Positions 1 to 11,545 of a stretch of DNA of 64,000 bases are shown piece after piece. Below the pieces are notes generated by a model that saw only the letters and a list, made by a program, of their open reading frames with translations, searched no databases and was not told the DNA's origin. The DNA is from Saccopteryx bilineata (lineage: Eukaryota > Chordata > Mammalia > Chiroptera > Emballonuridae). Made by a program: the position numbers and the translations under genes. Every line of letters begins with the position of its first letter. Within the stretch, counting starts at the first letter, position 1. Location of the stretch: NCBI RefSeq assembly GCF_036850765.1, contig NC_089492.1, positions 165,104,296-165,168,295 of the forward strand, read 5' to 3'.

Positions 1-156
1 GGGGGGAATAATTTCCTTTTTTTAAAAATTATTATTTTATTTTTCTTTATTTCATTATTAATTTTTTTTTAAAAAAAAACTTTTTTATTTTTTATTTTTT
101 TTAACTTTTTATTCTTTATTAAATCTCATTAATACTATCAACAAAACCACCCTCAG

Positions 157-1176
157 ATGCCATTGAGGAAGAGAAAATCGAATATCATGGATACAAAAGA
201 AAGAGAGGTAACACAGCTAGATGAGGAAAAATCTATGGAGAAAAAATTTAATATATTGGAAACCTTGGAGCTAAATGACAGAGAATTCAAGATAGAAATC
301 CTAAAAATCCTCCGAGATATACAAGAAAACACAGAAAGGCAATTTAGGGAGCTCAGAAAACAACTCAATGAACACAAAGAATATATGTCCAAAGAAATTG
401 AAACTATAAAAACAAATCAAACAGAGATGAAAAACTCAATTCACGAGCTGAAAAACGAAGTAACAAGCTTAGCTAATAGAACAGGTCAGATAGAAGAGAG
501 AATTAGTGAAATAGAAGACAAGCAACTTGAGGCACAACAGAGAGAAGAAGAAAGAGACTCAAAAATTAAAAAAAATGAGATAGCCCTACAAGAATTATCT
601 GACTCCATCAAAAAGAATAACATAAGAATAATAGGTATATCAGAGGGAGAAGAGAGAGAAAATGGAATGGAGAACATACTCAAACAAATAATAGATGAGA
701 ACTTCCCAAGCCTGTGGAAAGAACTAAAGCCTCAAATTCAAGAAGCAAACAGAACACCGAGTTTTCTTAACCCCAACAAACCTACTCCAAGGCATATCAT
801 AATGAAATTGACACAAACCAACAGCAAAGAAAAAATTCTCAAGGCAGCCAGGGAAAAGAAGAATACAACATATAAAGGAAGGCCCATTAGGTTATCATCA
901 GATTTCTCAGCAGAAACTCTACAAGCTAGAAGAGAGTGGACCCCAATATTTAAAGTCCTGAAAGAGAGAAACTTTCAGCCACGAATACTATACCCATCAA
1001 AGCTATCCTTCAAATATGAAGGAGAAATAAAAACATTCACAGATACAGAAAAGATGAGGGAATTTATCATCAGAAAACCCCCACTCCAGGAATTACTAAA
1101 GGGGGTTCTCCAATCAGATACAAAGAACAAAAAAAAAACAGAGCCACAAGTAAAAGCTCCAAGAAGAACACAATAA
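157..1176 (+). CDS. L1 ORF1p-like RNA-binding protein (L1-A), intact
   Basis: An open frame of 339 codons, the usual size of L1 ORF1p. ORF1p is the trimeric nucleic-acid chaperone that coats L1 RNA in cytoplasmic particles. Residues about 20-145 are a Lys/Glu-rich coiled coil. An RRM-like domain follows from about 150, with NNIRIIGISEGE and TPRHIIMKL strands. A carboxy-terminal domain contains YKGRPIRLSSDFSAETLQ and ARREW. The first ATG gives MPLRKRKSN; a second in-frame Met follows at residue 11. The carboxy end differs from the sister copy at 60675 because of a small frameshifting indel. Host silencing is expected but not visible. Confidence 0.93.
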   Translation: MPLRKRKSNIMDTKEREVTQLDEEKSMEKKFNILETLELNDREFKIEILKILRDIQENTERQFRELRKQLNEHKEYMSKEIETIKTNQTEMKNSIHELKNEVTSLANRTGQIEERISEIEDKQLEAQQREEERDSKIKKNEIALQELSDSIKKNNIRIIGISEGEERENGMENILKQIIDENFPSLWKELKPQIQEANRTPSFLNPNKPTPRHIIMKLTQTNSKEKILKAAREKKNTTYKGRPIRLSSDFSAETLQARREWTPIFKVLKERNFQPRILYPSKLSFKYEGEIKTFTDTEKMREFIIRKPPLQELLKGVLQSDTKNKKKTEPQVKAPRRTQ

Positions 1177-1249
1177 AACCAAATTTAAACTGTGACAACA
1201 ACAAAAAGAAAGAGGGGGAGAAGATGGAGATTAACAGTAGCAAAAGACG

Positions 1250-1489
1250 ATGGAGTGCAAAAGTACTCACGAAATAGTTTGCTACAATGAACAGGGTAGG
1301 GACCCTTTTCATTACTCAAAGGTAACCACCATTGAAAAAACCACCACAGAAGCACATGAGATAAAAAAGATAGCAACAGAGGAAAGATGTATGGAATACA
1401 ACCAAATAAAAACAAAAGATAGAAAAACGAAAGAGAAGGATCAAACAAGACACAAAACTAACAGAAAGCAAGATATAAAATGGCAATAG
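1250..1489 (+). CDS. Small inter-ORF reading frame of L1-A (doubtful gene)
   Basis: A 79-codon frame fills most of the ORF1-ORF2 spacer and stops inside the ORF2 start, where ATGGCAATAG holds the ORF2 ATG and this frame's TAG. The product is very basic ([19 protein letters not shown]). The sister L1 at 61763 has the same frame, with only about two thirds of residues identical. No known domain is seen. It may be chance openness of an A-rich spacer. Confidence 0.2.
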   Translation: MECKSTHEIVCYNEQGRDPFHYSKVTTIEKTTTEAHEIKKIATEERCMEYNQIKTKDRKTKEKDQTRHKTNRKQDIKWQ

Positions 1490-4400
1490 GGAACTCACAA
1501 GTATCAATAATTACACTAAATGTAAACGGATTAAACTCACCAATAAAAAGGCACAGAGTAGCAGAATGGATTAAAAAAGAAAATCCAACTGTATGCTGCC
1601 TACAGGAAACTCATCTAAGTAACAAGGATAAAAACAAATTCAAAGTGAAAGATTGGAAAATACTCCAAGCAAATAACATCCAAAAAAAAGCAGGTGTAGC
1701 AATACTCATATCGAATAATGCTGACTACAAGACAGGAAAAGTACTCAGAGATAAAAATGGCCATTTCATAATGGCTAAGGGGACACTGAATCAAGAAGAC
1801 ATAACAATTCTTAATATATATGCACCAAACCAAGGAGCACCAAAATATATAAGACAGCTACTTATTGACCTTAAAACAAAAACTGACAAAAATACAATCA
1901 TACTTGGAGACCTCAATACACCGCTGACGGCTCTAGATCGGTCATCCAAACAGAGAATCAACAAAGACATAGTGGCCTTAAACAAAACACTAGAGCACCT
2001 GGATATGATAGACATCTACAGGACATTTCATCCCAAAGTGACTGAGTATACATTTTTCTCCAGTGTACATGGATCATTCTCAAGAATTGACCATATGTTG
2101 GGCCACAAAAACAACATCAGCAAATTCAGAAAAATTGAAGTTGTACCAAGCATATTTTCTGATCATAAAGCCTTGAAACTAGAATTCAACTGCAAAAAAG
2201 AGGAAAAAAATCCCACAAAAATGTGGAAACTAAACAACATACTTTTAAAAAATGAATGGGTCAAAGAAGAAATAAGTGCAGAGATCAAAAGATTTATACA
2301 GACTAATGAAAATGACAATACGACATATCAGAATCTATGGGATGCAGCAAAAGCAGTGATAAGAGGGAAGTTCATATCACTTCAGGCCTATATGAACAAA
2401 CAAGAGAGAGCCCAAGTGAACCACTTAACTTCCCACCTTAAGGAACTAGAAAAAGAAGAACAAAGACAACCCAAAAGCAGCCAAAGAAAGGAGATAATAA
2501 AAATCAGAGCAGAAATAAATGAATTAGAGAACAGAAAAACTATAGAAAAAATGAATAGAACAAGGAGCTGGTTCTTTGAAAAGATCAATAAAATTGACAA
2601 ACCCTTGGCAAGACTTACCAAGGAAAAAAGAGAAAGAACTCATATAAACAAAATCCAAAATGAAAGAGGAGAAATCACCACGGACACCGTAGATATACAA
2701 AGAATTATTGTAGAATACTATGAAAAACTTTATGCCACTAAATTCAACAACCTAGAAGAAATGGATAAATTCCTAGAACAATACAACCTTCCTAGACTGA
2801 GTCAAGAAGAAGCAGAAAGCCTAAACAGACCTATCAGTAGAGAAGAAATAGAAAAAACCATTAAAAACCTCCCCAAAAATAAAAGTCCAGGCCCTGACGG
2901 CTATACCAGCGAATTTTATCAAACATTCAAAGAAGACTTGGTTCCTATTCTACTCAAAGTCTTCCAAAAAATTGAAGAAGAAGCAATACTTCCAAACACA
3001 TTTTATGAGGCCAACATAACCCTCATACCAAAACCAGGCAAGGATGGCACAAAAAAAGAAAACTACAGACCAATATCTCTAATGAATACAGATGCTAAAA
3101 TACTAAACAAAATACTAGCAAATCGAATACAACAACATATTAAAAAAATAATACATCAGCAGCAGCAGCAGGGGCGCCCGCACGCCCAGCAGCCCGCCGG
3201 GGAAGGGACACCAGGCGAGGACCAGGACAGGGAACAACAAGCGGCTCTTCCCCGCCACACCTCACCAAGCACACCCCTCAAACCCACAGGCCGAGAGAGC
3301 GAGCGACGCTTCCCCCCAACGCACGGCCGGGAGGGGTCGGGGTCGCGGTCGCAGAGCACACAGCCGCCAGGCCGCGAGAGGGTCGGGGGTGGGAGCCCAC
3401 TGCGGCTGGGGAGCACGCAGGGCGGCGGAACGACATGCCCCGCCTTCCCCCACACCACAACCACCCCTCCAAAGTGCCGCCGCCGCACCAGAGGGGGCCG
3501 AGCGCAGCTCCGCGGGGTGGGGAAAAAAAAAATAAATAATACATCATGATCAAGTGGGACTCATCCCAGAATCTCAAGGATGGTTCAACATACGTAAAAC
3601 GGTTAACATAATACACCATATCAACAAAACAAAGAACAAAAACCACATGATCTTATCAATAGATGCAGAAAAGGCTTTCAATAAAATACAACACAATTTT
3701 ATGTTTAAGACTCTCAACAAAATGGGTATAGAAGGAAAATATCTCAACATGATAAAGGCCATATATGATAAACCATCAGCTAACATCATATTAAATGGCA
3801 CTAAACTGAAGGCTTTCCCCCTTAAATCAGGAACAAGACAGGGTTGTCCACTCTCTCCACTCTTATTTAATGTGGTACTAGAGGTTCTCGCCACAGCAAT
3901 CAGACAAGACAAAGAAATAAAAGGCATCCATATCGGAAAAGAAGAAGTAAAGGTATCACTTTTTGCAGATGATATGATCCTATACATCGAAAACCCCAAA
4001 GAATCTACAAAAAGACTACTAGAAACAATAAGCCAATACAGTAAGGTCGCAGGATACAAAATTAAGATACAGAAGTCAATAGCCTTTCTATATGCCAACA
4101 ATGAAACAACTGAGAAGGAACTCAAAAGAATAATCCCCTTCACGATTGCAACAAAAAAAAATAAAATACTTAGGAATAAACATAACAAAGAATGTAAAGG
4201 ACTTATATAATGAAAACTATAAACCATTGTTAAAGGAAATTGAAAAAGATATAATGAGATGGAAGAATATACCTTGTTCTTGGCTAGGAAGAATAAATAT
4301 AATCAAGATGGCTATATTACCCAAAGCAATATACAAATTCAATGCAATTCCCATCAAACTTCCAATGACGTTTTTTAAAGAAATAGAGCAAAAAATCATC

Positions 4401-5681
4401 AGATTTATATGGAACTATAAAAAACCCCGAATAGCCAAAGCAATCCTAAAGAAAAAGAATGAAGCTGGGGGCATTACAATACCTGACTTCAAACTCTATT
4501 ATAGGGCCACGACAATCAAAACAGCATGGTATTGGCAGAAAAATAGACACTCAGACCAATGGAACAGAATAGAAAGTCCAGAAATAAAACCACATATATA
4601 TAGTCAAATAATTTTTGATAAAGGGGCCAACAACACACAATGGAGAAAAGAAAGCCTCTTCAATAAATGGTGCTGGGAAAACTGGAAAGCCACATGCAAA
4701 AGAATGAAACTGGACTACAGTTTGTCCCCCTGTACTAAAATTAACTCAAAATGGATCAAAGATCTAAACATAAGACCTGAAACAATTAAGTACATAGAAG
4801 AAGACATAGGTACTCAACTCATGGACCTGGGTTTTAAAGAGCATTTTATGAATTTGACTCCAATGGCAAGAGAAGTGAAGGCAAAAATTAATGAATGGGA
4901 CTACATCAGACTAAGAAGTTTTTGCTCAGCAAGAGAAACTGATAACAAAATAAACAGAAAGCCAACTAAATGGGAAATGATATTTTCAAACAACAGCTCA
5001 GATAAGGGCCTAATATCCAAAATATACAAAGAACTCATAAAACTCAACAACAAACAAACAAACAATCCCATAAAAAAATGGGAAGAGGACATGAACAGAT
5101 ATTTCTCCCAGAAAGAAATACAAATGGCCAACAGATATATGAAAAGATGCTCATCTTCTTTAGCTATTAGAGAAATGCAAATCAAAACAGCAATGAGATA
5201 CCACCTCACACCTGTTCGATTAGCTATTATTAGCAAGACAGGTAATAGCAAATGTTGGAGAGGCTGTGGAGAAAAAGGAACCCTCATACACTGTTGGTGG
5301 GAATATAAAGTAGTACAACCATTATGGAAGAAAGTATGGTGGTTCCTCCAAAAACTGAAAATAGAACTACCTTATGACCCAGCAATCCCTCTACTGGGTA
5401 TATACCCCAAAAACTCAGAAACATTGATACGTAAAGACACATGCAGCCCCATGTTTATTGCAGCATTGTTCACAGTGGCCAGGACATGGAAACAACCAAA
5501 AAGCCCGTCAATAGATGACTGGATAAAGAAGATGTGGCACATATACACTATGGAATACTACTCAGCCATAAGAAATGATGACATCGGAACATTTACAGCA
5601 AAATGGTGGGATCTAGATAACATGATACGAAGCGAAATAAGTAATCAGAAAAAACCAGGAACTGCATTATTCCATACGTAG
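1480..5681 (+). pseudogene. L1 ORF2 (endonuclease-reverse transcriptase) of L1-A, disrupted
   Basis: ORF2p nicks target DNA and reverse-transcribes L1 RNA. The endonuclease is readable, with TLNVNGL, LQETHL, NIYAPN, GDLNTPL and SDHK motifs. The reverse transcriptase has [20 protein letters not shown] and the catalytic FADD. The frame runs from 1480 through the insertion junction at 3158 to a stop at 3549 inside or after the insert. It resumes in a second frame after 3546 and shifts again at a poly-A run near 4151-4162. Two odd residues: Asn replaces the usual second Asp of motif A (AFNKI), and the last Cys of the carboxy-terminal zinc-knuckle-like motif is Tyr (HCWWEY). This copy cannot make full-length ORF2p. 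Confidence 0.93.
3159..3533 (+). mobile_element. GC-rich retroposed insert of unknown origin inside L1-A ORF2
   Basis: About 375 bp of very GC/CpG-rich sequence interrupts ORF2. It starts with a (CAG)n tract and ends in a short A-run (3523-3532). The 13-bp target AAATAATACATCA is duplicated on both sides (3146-3158 and 3534-3546), and ORF2 resumes after the second copy exactly where the intact sister ORF2 continues. A-tail, A-rich target and duplication mark L1-machinery retroposition. The source was not recognised: a CpG-island 5' exon of a host gene, a ribosomal spacer, or another element's 5' UTR are possible. Confidence 0.85.
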
Positions 5682-5950
5682 GTGGGACATAAAAGTGAAA
5701 CTAAGAGACATTGATAAGAGTGTGGTGGTTACGGGGGGGAGGGGGGAATGGGAGAGGGAAAGGGGGAGGGGGAGGGGCACAAAGAAAACAAGATAGAAGG
5801 TGACAGAGGACAATCTGACTTTGGGTGACGGGTATGCATCATAATTGAACGACAAGATACCCTGGTCTTGTTATCTTTGAATATATGTATCCTGATTTAT
5901 TGATGTCACCCCATTAAAAAAATAAAATTATTTAAAAAAAAAAAAAAAAA

Positions 5951-6489
5951 AGAGCCTAGGCACACAGCTTGGTCTTTGCTGCATGCACCCAGGTCCAGCA
6001 AAGGCAGCCACAAATGATGGATTGCTTGTAGCTCCAAACAGGTTGTCATGGGCCAGTCACCAGCAGCATTCTACATTGACCTGCACCAGAGAACCTCTTA
6101 AAAGGCCCAGAACAAATACATCCAGTGGCCAGCTTCAGATAACATCAGACAGGATCTAATAAACTTCACAGGCAACATGTACAAAGGGAGATCTCAGCAA
6201 GCACCAGACCCTGCTGAGGTGAATTCCGCTCCAGGTAGTCAGCACCTGCACAGCAGCTCGCATGCCTTCATAGGGGTTGAGCCTCACAGTCAGCTAGCCT
6301 GAGGGCTGATCCCACACACAAACAGGCCAGTAGCCGTCAAGACTCAATTACAGCAGGACAGCCCACATTACCCACACCAGGTACATTCCTGGAGCATCCA
6401 GCTCAGGTGGTAAAGAGGACTACACCATGGACTTCACAGGAAACCTGCTATAGAAGGCGATCCTACAAAAAGTAGGAGTCACAGCAGAT
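5951..6489. other. Unassigned repeat-like sequence between two L1s
   Basis: About 540 bp with no open frame and no recognised exon. It sits directly upstream of a degraded L1 ORF1 start, so it is most simply the decayed 5' UTR of the old L1 that follows. This is inferred from position only. Confidence 0.35.
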
Positions 6490-6862
6490 CTACCTAATAT
6501 ATAGAAACAGACACAAAGAGGAGCCAAAATGAGGAGCAAAGAAAAGGCTCCAAATCAAAGAACAGGAGAAATCTTTAGAAAAAGAGCTAAATGAAATGGA
6601 GTCAAGCAATTTATCACATATAGAGTTCAAAGTAATGGTGATAAGGATGCTCAACAGCATGTAAAAGGACATAGAAACCATAAAAACGGACAAGTCAGAA
6701 ATGAAAAATACAATATCTGAAATAAAAAATACACTGGAAGAAATAAACAGAAGGTTGGATGAAGCACAGGATCAAATGAGTGATTTGGAAGACAAGGTAA
6801 GAAAAAACACCCAATCAGAAAGCAACAAAAAGAAAAAATAATTTTAAAACAAGGACAGTTTA

Positions 6863-7946
6863 GGAGATACACCTCCCCCTACTGAAGCTGAGAAAGCACC
6901 CCCCCCCTCCCCTGAGCAGCTGGCAGTACTCCTTCAGATTCTCAGAGGTCACACCCACCACGTTCCTGGATACAGTTTCAAATAAGCCCCCTGCTGCGAT
7001 CAGTAAACAAGCCTGCCACTGAGTTAAGTAAACTGAAAAGAAAACAAATAAATCAAGACTTCAAAGCGGCTTTACTAGGTAAGGAGACCACAATTGGAAC
7101 AAGCCGGCAAGCCACACACAGAAACAATGGGAGATAGAGAAACATAAGTCATATGCTTCAACAAGACAAATCCTCAGAAAAAGATCTGAGGATGAAACGG
7201 TAATAATCAAATTACCGGATGCAGAGTATAAAATAATGATTGTTAGGATGCTTAAGGATCTCAAAGCTACAATGAACGAACTTCATGAACACCTCAATAA
7301 AGAAACTGTAAGCATCAAGAAGGACACAGAAATCATAAAGAAGAACCAGACAGAAATGACAAACACAAATATCAGAAATGAAGACTACACTAGAAGGAAT
7401 TAAAAGCAGGCTGGATGAAGCAGAGGATCAAATCAGCAACTTAGAGGACAAGATAACTGAACACATGGAAGCAGAACAGCAAAAAAATTAAAAGAGGATC
7501 AAAAAGTCTGAGGAAACTCTAAGAGAGCTCTGTGACAACATGAAGAGAAACAATATCCACATAATAGGGGTTCCTGAAGGAGAAGAGAAAGAACAAGGAA
7601 TAGAGATCCTGTTTGAAGAAATTATAGCTGAAAATTTCCCTAAATTGATTCAGGAGAGTACTCAGGTTTAAGAAGCAGAGAGAACCCCATTAAAAAAAAC
7701 CCAAAGAGACCCACACCAAGACACATTATAGTCAAAATACCAAAGCTAAGAGATAAAGAAAAAATACTAAAAGCTGTAAGAGAAAAACAGTCAATCACCT
7801 ACAAAGGAACCCCAATAAGGATGACATCAGACTTTTCAACAGAAACACTTGAGGCCAAAAGGGAATGACAAGAAATATTCAAAGTAATGAAGAACAAGAA
7901 CCTACAATCAAGACTTCTTTATCCAGCAAGACTATCATTTAAAATG
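6863..7946 (+). mobile_element. ORF1-only L1 fragment inserted into the old L1's ORF1
   Basis: The 11-bp sequence AGGACAGTTTA flanks this block (6852-6862 and 7947-7957), and the outer ORF1 reads on across it. The block holds about 200 bp of 5'-UTR-like sequence and then a degraded ORF1 with recognisable LEDKITEHMEAEQQK, LRELCDNMKRNN and IIGVPEGEEKEQGIE segments. It ends within the ORF1 carboxy domain, without ORF2 and without a clear A tail. It may be a half-LINE (HAL1-like) or an internally primed L1 copy. Confidence 0.6.
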
Positions 7947-9090
7947 AGGACAGTTTAAAGGGCCTTTTGGGACAACATGAAGTGTTAACAACATCCACAT
8001 CATAGGGGTACCAGAATAAGGAAGAAAGCAAGAGATTGAGAACCTATTTGAAGAAATAATGATTGAAAATTTCCCTAACCTGGTGAAGGAAAAAGACACA
8101 CAGGTCCAGGAAACACAGAGTCCCAAAGAAGATGAACTCAAAGAGGCCCACACCAAGACATATCATAATCAAAATAACAAAGATTAATGACAAAGAAAAA
8201 ATCTTAAAAGCAGCAAGAGAAAAAAAAGAACATACAATGGGGGTAAAGATAGTCTACTCAATGAATGACGTCGGGAATATTGAACAGATAAGTACAAAAA
8301 AGTAAAACTAGACCACCTTCTTACACCATACACAAGAATAAACTCAAAATAGATTAAAGACTTAAATGTAAGACTCAAAACCATAGACAGTAAAATTTTG
8401 CACATATCTTGTAGCAATATTTTTTCTGATATATCTCCTCAGCAAGGGAAACAAAAGAGAAAATAAACAAATGGGACTACCTACACCAAATTAAAGTCTT
8501 TGCAGAGCAAAGGAAAAAACCAACAACATGGAAAGGCAGCCCACTGAATGGGAGAACATGATTCACGAATACAGCTGAATCCAAAATTTATAAAGAACTT
8601 ATAAAACTCAACCAAAAAGCAAACAATCCAATTTAAAAATGGGCAAAAAACCTGAATAAACACTTCTCCAACAGGCATATGAAAACATGCTCAATGTCAC
8701 TAATCATCAGAGAAATGCAAATTAAAGCCACGATGAGATTACCTTATACCTGTCAGAATGGCTATCATCAATAAATTAACAAACCACAAGTATTGGTGAA
8801 GATGTGGAGAAAAGGGAACCCTCTGCACTGTTGGTGGGAATGCAAATTGGTGCAACCACTGTGGAAAGCAGCACAGAGTTTCCTCTAAAAAGTAATAAAA
8901 TAAAATAAAAATGGAACTGCTTTAAGACTCAGCAATTCCACTTCTGGGAATTTATCCAAAGAAACCTGAGACATTAATTTGAAAGAATATATGCACCCTA
9001 TGTTGATTGCAGAGTTATCTGCAATAGCCAAGATTTGGAAGCAGCCCAAATGCCCAACAGTAGGTGAGTGGATAAAAAGCTAAGGTATGT

Positions 9091-9417
9091 GGCCCTGGCC
9101 GATTGGCTCAGTGGTAGAGCGTCGGCCCGGCATTTGGAAGGCCTGGGTTCAATTACCAGCCAGGGCACACAGGAGAAGTGCCCATCTGCTTCTCTACCCT
9201 TTCCCCTCTCCTTTCTATCTCTCTCTTCCACTCCCTCAGCCAAGGATCCATTGGAGCAAAGTTGGCCTGAGTGCTGAGGATGGCTCCATGGCCTCCACCT
9301 CAGGCACTAGAATGGCTCTGGTTGCAATGGAACAATGCCCCAAATGGGCAGGGTGGAACCCAGTCAGGCACATGCAGGAGTCTGTCTCTCTGTCTCCCTG
9401 CTTCTCACTTCAGAAAA

Positions 9418-9461
<44 letters not shown>
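9091..9461 (+). mobile_element. SINE-A copy with (CA)n tail
   Basis: A tRNA-like head with A-box (TTGGCTCAGTGG) and B-box (GGTTCAATTACC) is followed by the T/C-rich middle and the body shared by all SINE-A copies here. The tail has become a (CA)n microsatellite (9420-9461). Flanks AAAGCTAAGGTATGT (9076-9090) and a 12/15 match at 9462-9476 are the aged target duplication inside the old L1. Confidence 0.88.
9420..9461. repeat. (CA)n microsatellite
   Basis: About 21 uninterrupted CA dinucleotides at the end of the SINE-A copy. They probably grew from its A-rich tail and are a likely length polymorphism. Confidence 0.95.
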
Positions 9462-9464
<3 letters not shown>

Positions 9465-9984
9465 GCTATGATACGTTTACACACTGGAATACTTCTTGGC
9501 TGTAAAAATAAAAAGAAGGAAATCCTACCCTCTTTGACAACACGATTGATCTGGAGAGCATTATGCTAAGTGAAATAAGCCAGTCAGAGAAAAGTACCAT
9601 ATGATTTCACTCATATGTGGAATCTAATGAACAAAATGAACAAATAAGCAAAATAGAGACAGCTCCTTAGAGGGCAAGCTGACAGCTGTTGGGGGTGGTG
9701 CTAAATGGGGGCAGGGGTGGAGGCATTGAACAAGAGAAAAAACTCATGTACACAGACAACTGTTTGGCAGGGGGAAATGGAGGAGGATATGGGGGGGATA
9801 AGTGGTAATGGACAGAGACTTGACATGGGGAGGTGAATACATAATACAGTTTACAGATGATGTGTTGTAGAATTGTGCACCTGATATCTGAATAATTTTG
9901 TTAACCAATGTAACCCCAATACATCAATAAAAAGGAAAAAAATTAGTTGCAAAAATAAATCCCTCAGGAATGTTATTTACATTA

Positions 9985-11045
9985 TATTTTGGCACTGTTA
10001 TTCTTTTAATGATCGTCTTCCAGTTTTACTCTAATAATGATTAATGTTAACAGTTCGTGGTCAGTACAATCTGTTCCTCATCTTGTTTTGGCAGAGAAAG
10101 TACAGCTTCTCCATCTCCTGCTTCCAATTACACAGTCTGTTTGATTTCTGTATTGGCCATCTGGTGATGTCCATGTATACAGTTGTCTGAAGCATGTGTT
10201 TGTAATGAACAAGTTGTTGACTCTACAGAAATTCATGGACCAATCTCCTTCATTTCTGACCTGTAGTCCAAATTTTCTAATGGCATTTGATTCTGCTATA
10301 TTCCTACTTCTACCATCCAGTCTCCTATAATTATTATCCTGGCTTGTTCTGGTGTGTGATCAATTTTTTCTTGGATACTGGTGTAAAAGCTTTCAGCCTC
10401 TGCAGTTGGAGCATAGACTTGAATGATGGTTATGTAAACAGGTTTTTCTAGAAGTCTGACTGACCCATGCTACACCTTGCCTCAATATTAAAGCCATTCC
10501 ATTTCCTTGTTGTATGTGTCATTTCCAGAATAAAACACTTTGCAGTTGCGTGACTGGAAATGTCCCAAGCCAGGCAATTTTAGCTCACCAAGCAATGTAA
10601 TGTTAAGATGGTCCCTTTCTTACTCTACAATTTCCAGTTTACCTTGGTCCATGCTTGTGTTCCATGTTCTGACTGTTCATACCATGCAAGTAGTGCCCTT
10701 TCCTTTCACCTTGGCACACAGCAGCCAATAGACCTCCTTCGGCTCTGGTCTAGCTGCATCCCTGAAAGTATAGCTGCAATGACCTGGGTAAGGAATAGTC
10801 AGGGCCTTGTATTCTTTGTATTCTCAGCAAAAGTGAGCAAGGACATTCAAGCACTATGGTTGACTGCTTTCCTAACCCTTCACATCAGCAGTGGCAACAC
10901 CTCCTTCCTGCAGCAACAGATGAATCCACTTTGCAGTTTTTCCAACACCTGCAGAACCAGCTTCATCACCCTCAACCCTCACTCCAGGGACAGTAGCAGG
11001 TGCACCACCTGCAGCGCACAGTCATGACAGGTCTGTTTCAGCTCT
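9985..11045 (-). mobile_element. RTE/BovB-type LINE fragment, endonuclease part, degraded
   Basis: Reverse-complement translation shows an ordered series of RTE-clade AP-endonuclease motifs: RTWN..MDQGKLEIVE, LLGELKLPGLGHFQS, VYAPTAEAESFY, IIIGDW, LYTWTSPDGQYRNQ and TDHELL. Several stops and frameshifts interrupt them. They resemble the BovB ORF2 amino terminus more than L1 (which would show TLNVNGL and LQETHL). The best-supported part is 9985-10735; 10736-11045 upstream is probably the same element's 5' region but carries weaker motifs. No reverse transcriptase part follows. Confidence 0.72.
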
Positions 11046-11154
11046 GCATAGCTCTTCCTCTTAAGGTTTCTAAGATTTAGTAATGAAACCTTTCCCCTTA
11101 GTCCCTCAGTTCTGGTTGCTTCCTGTAGGAGCCATTTCCATGACACTTTACTCA

Positions 11155-11545
11155 TTTTTTTAATTAAAATATAGTTCATGTACAATATTGTATTTGTTTT
11201 ATGTATATTCTATATTTTATATAGATTGTATATTTTATTACCTTACAATGAGTTGTCTAATTACCATCTGTCACCATAAAGTTATTACAATTATTACTGA
11301 CTACACTTCCTATGATGTACATATTATTATTCCCATAATGTATTTATTTCATAACTGGAAATTTGTGCCATTCCCTCCCCCTCCCCTAGCCCCTCTCCTT
11401 CCCCCCACCCCGCACTCCCCTGACAATCATCAGCTTGTTCTCTGTATCTATGAGTCTGTTTCTGTTTTGTTTGTTTTTAATCCACATATAAGTGAAATCA
11501 TATAGTATTTGTTTTTCTCTGACTTATTTCACTTTAAATACCCTT
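11155..11545 (-). mobile_element. L1 3'-end fragment, antisense
   Basis: Read on the minus strand this is the last part of an old L1: an AAGTGAAATAAGTCAGAGA-like block, a G-rich 3'-UTR tract (C-rich here at 11374-11420), then sequence running to an A-rich end near 11160. It is 5'-truncated and decayed. Confidence 0.65.

Larger units (their letters stand above)
1..5950 (+). mobile_element. LINE-1 (L1-A), young family, runs in from the left edge
   Basis: The window opens in the T/A-rich end of a 5' UTR (1-156) that matches the region just before ORF1 of the L1 at 58271. ORF1, a 303-bp inter-ORF spacer, ORF2 and a 3' UTR follow. The 3' UTR has the G-rich tract typical of L1 (5733-5777) and an A-rich tail ending near 5950. 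ORF1 is intact. ORF2 is broken by a GC-rich insertion (3159-3546) and a frameshift in a poly-A run near 4151-4162. It lies antisense to MAN1A2 in intron 5. Its 5' start and left target-site duplication are outside the window. Confidence 0.95.
6490..9945 (+). mobile_element. Old, internally deleted L1 with nested insertions
   Basis: Degraded ORF1 (6490-6862) resumes at 7958 with a WDNMK...IIGVPE-like block. Near 8232-8250 the sequence jumps to late ORF2, whose Cys/His-region DNA can be followed to about 8900. The 3' UTR and A-rich end are at 9640-9945. Many stops and frameshifts show it is ancient. An ORF1-only insert (6863-7946) and a SINE (9091-9461) are nested inside. The lack of most of ORF2 suggests an internal deletion or a HAL1-type half-LINE. 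Confidence 0.82.

Noticed and set aside
3156..3488. 110-codon antisense frame in the GC-rich insert
   Set aside because: Low-complexity Arg/Pro/Gly/Cys composition in all frames. No start context or domain.
3574..4227. 217-codon minus-strand frame
   Set aside because: It is the shadow of L1 ORF2. A-rich coding on the plus strand leaves the complement open.
9420..9461. Regular CA array as a CRISPR-like or regulatory repeat
   Set aside because: A simple dinucleotide microsatellite at a SINE tail. No spacer-repeat architecture occurs anywhere in the window.
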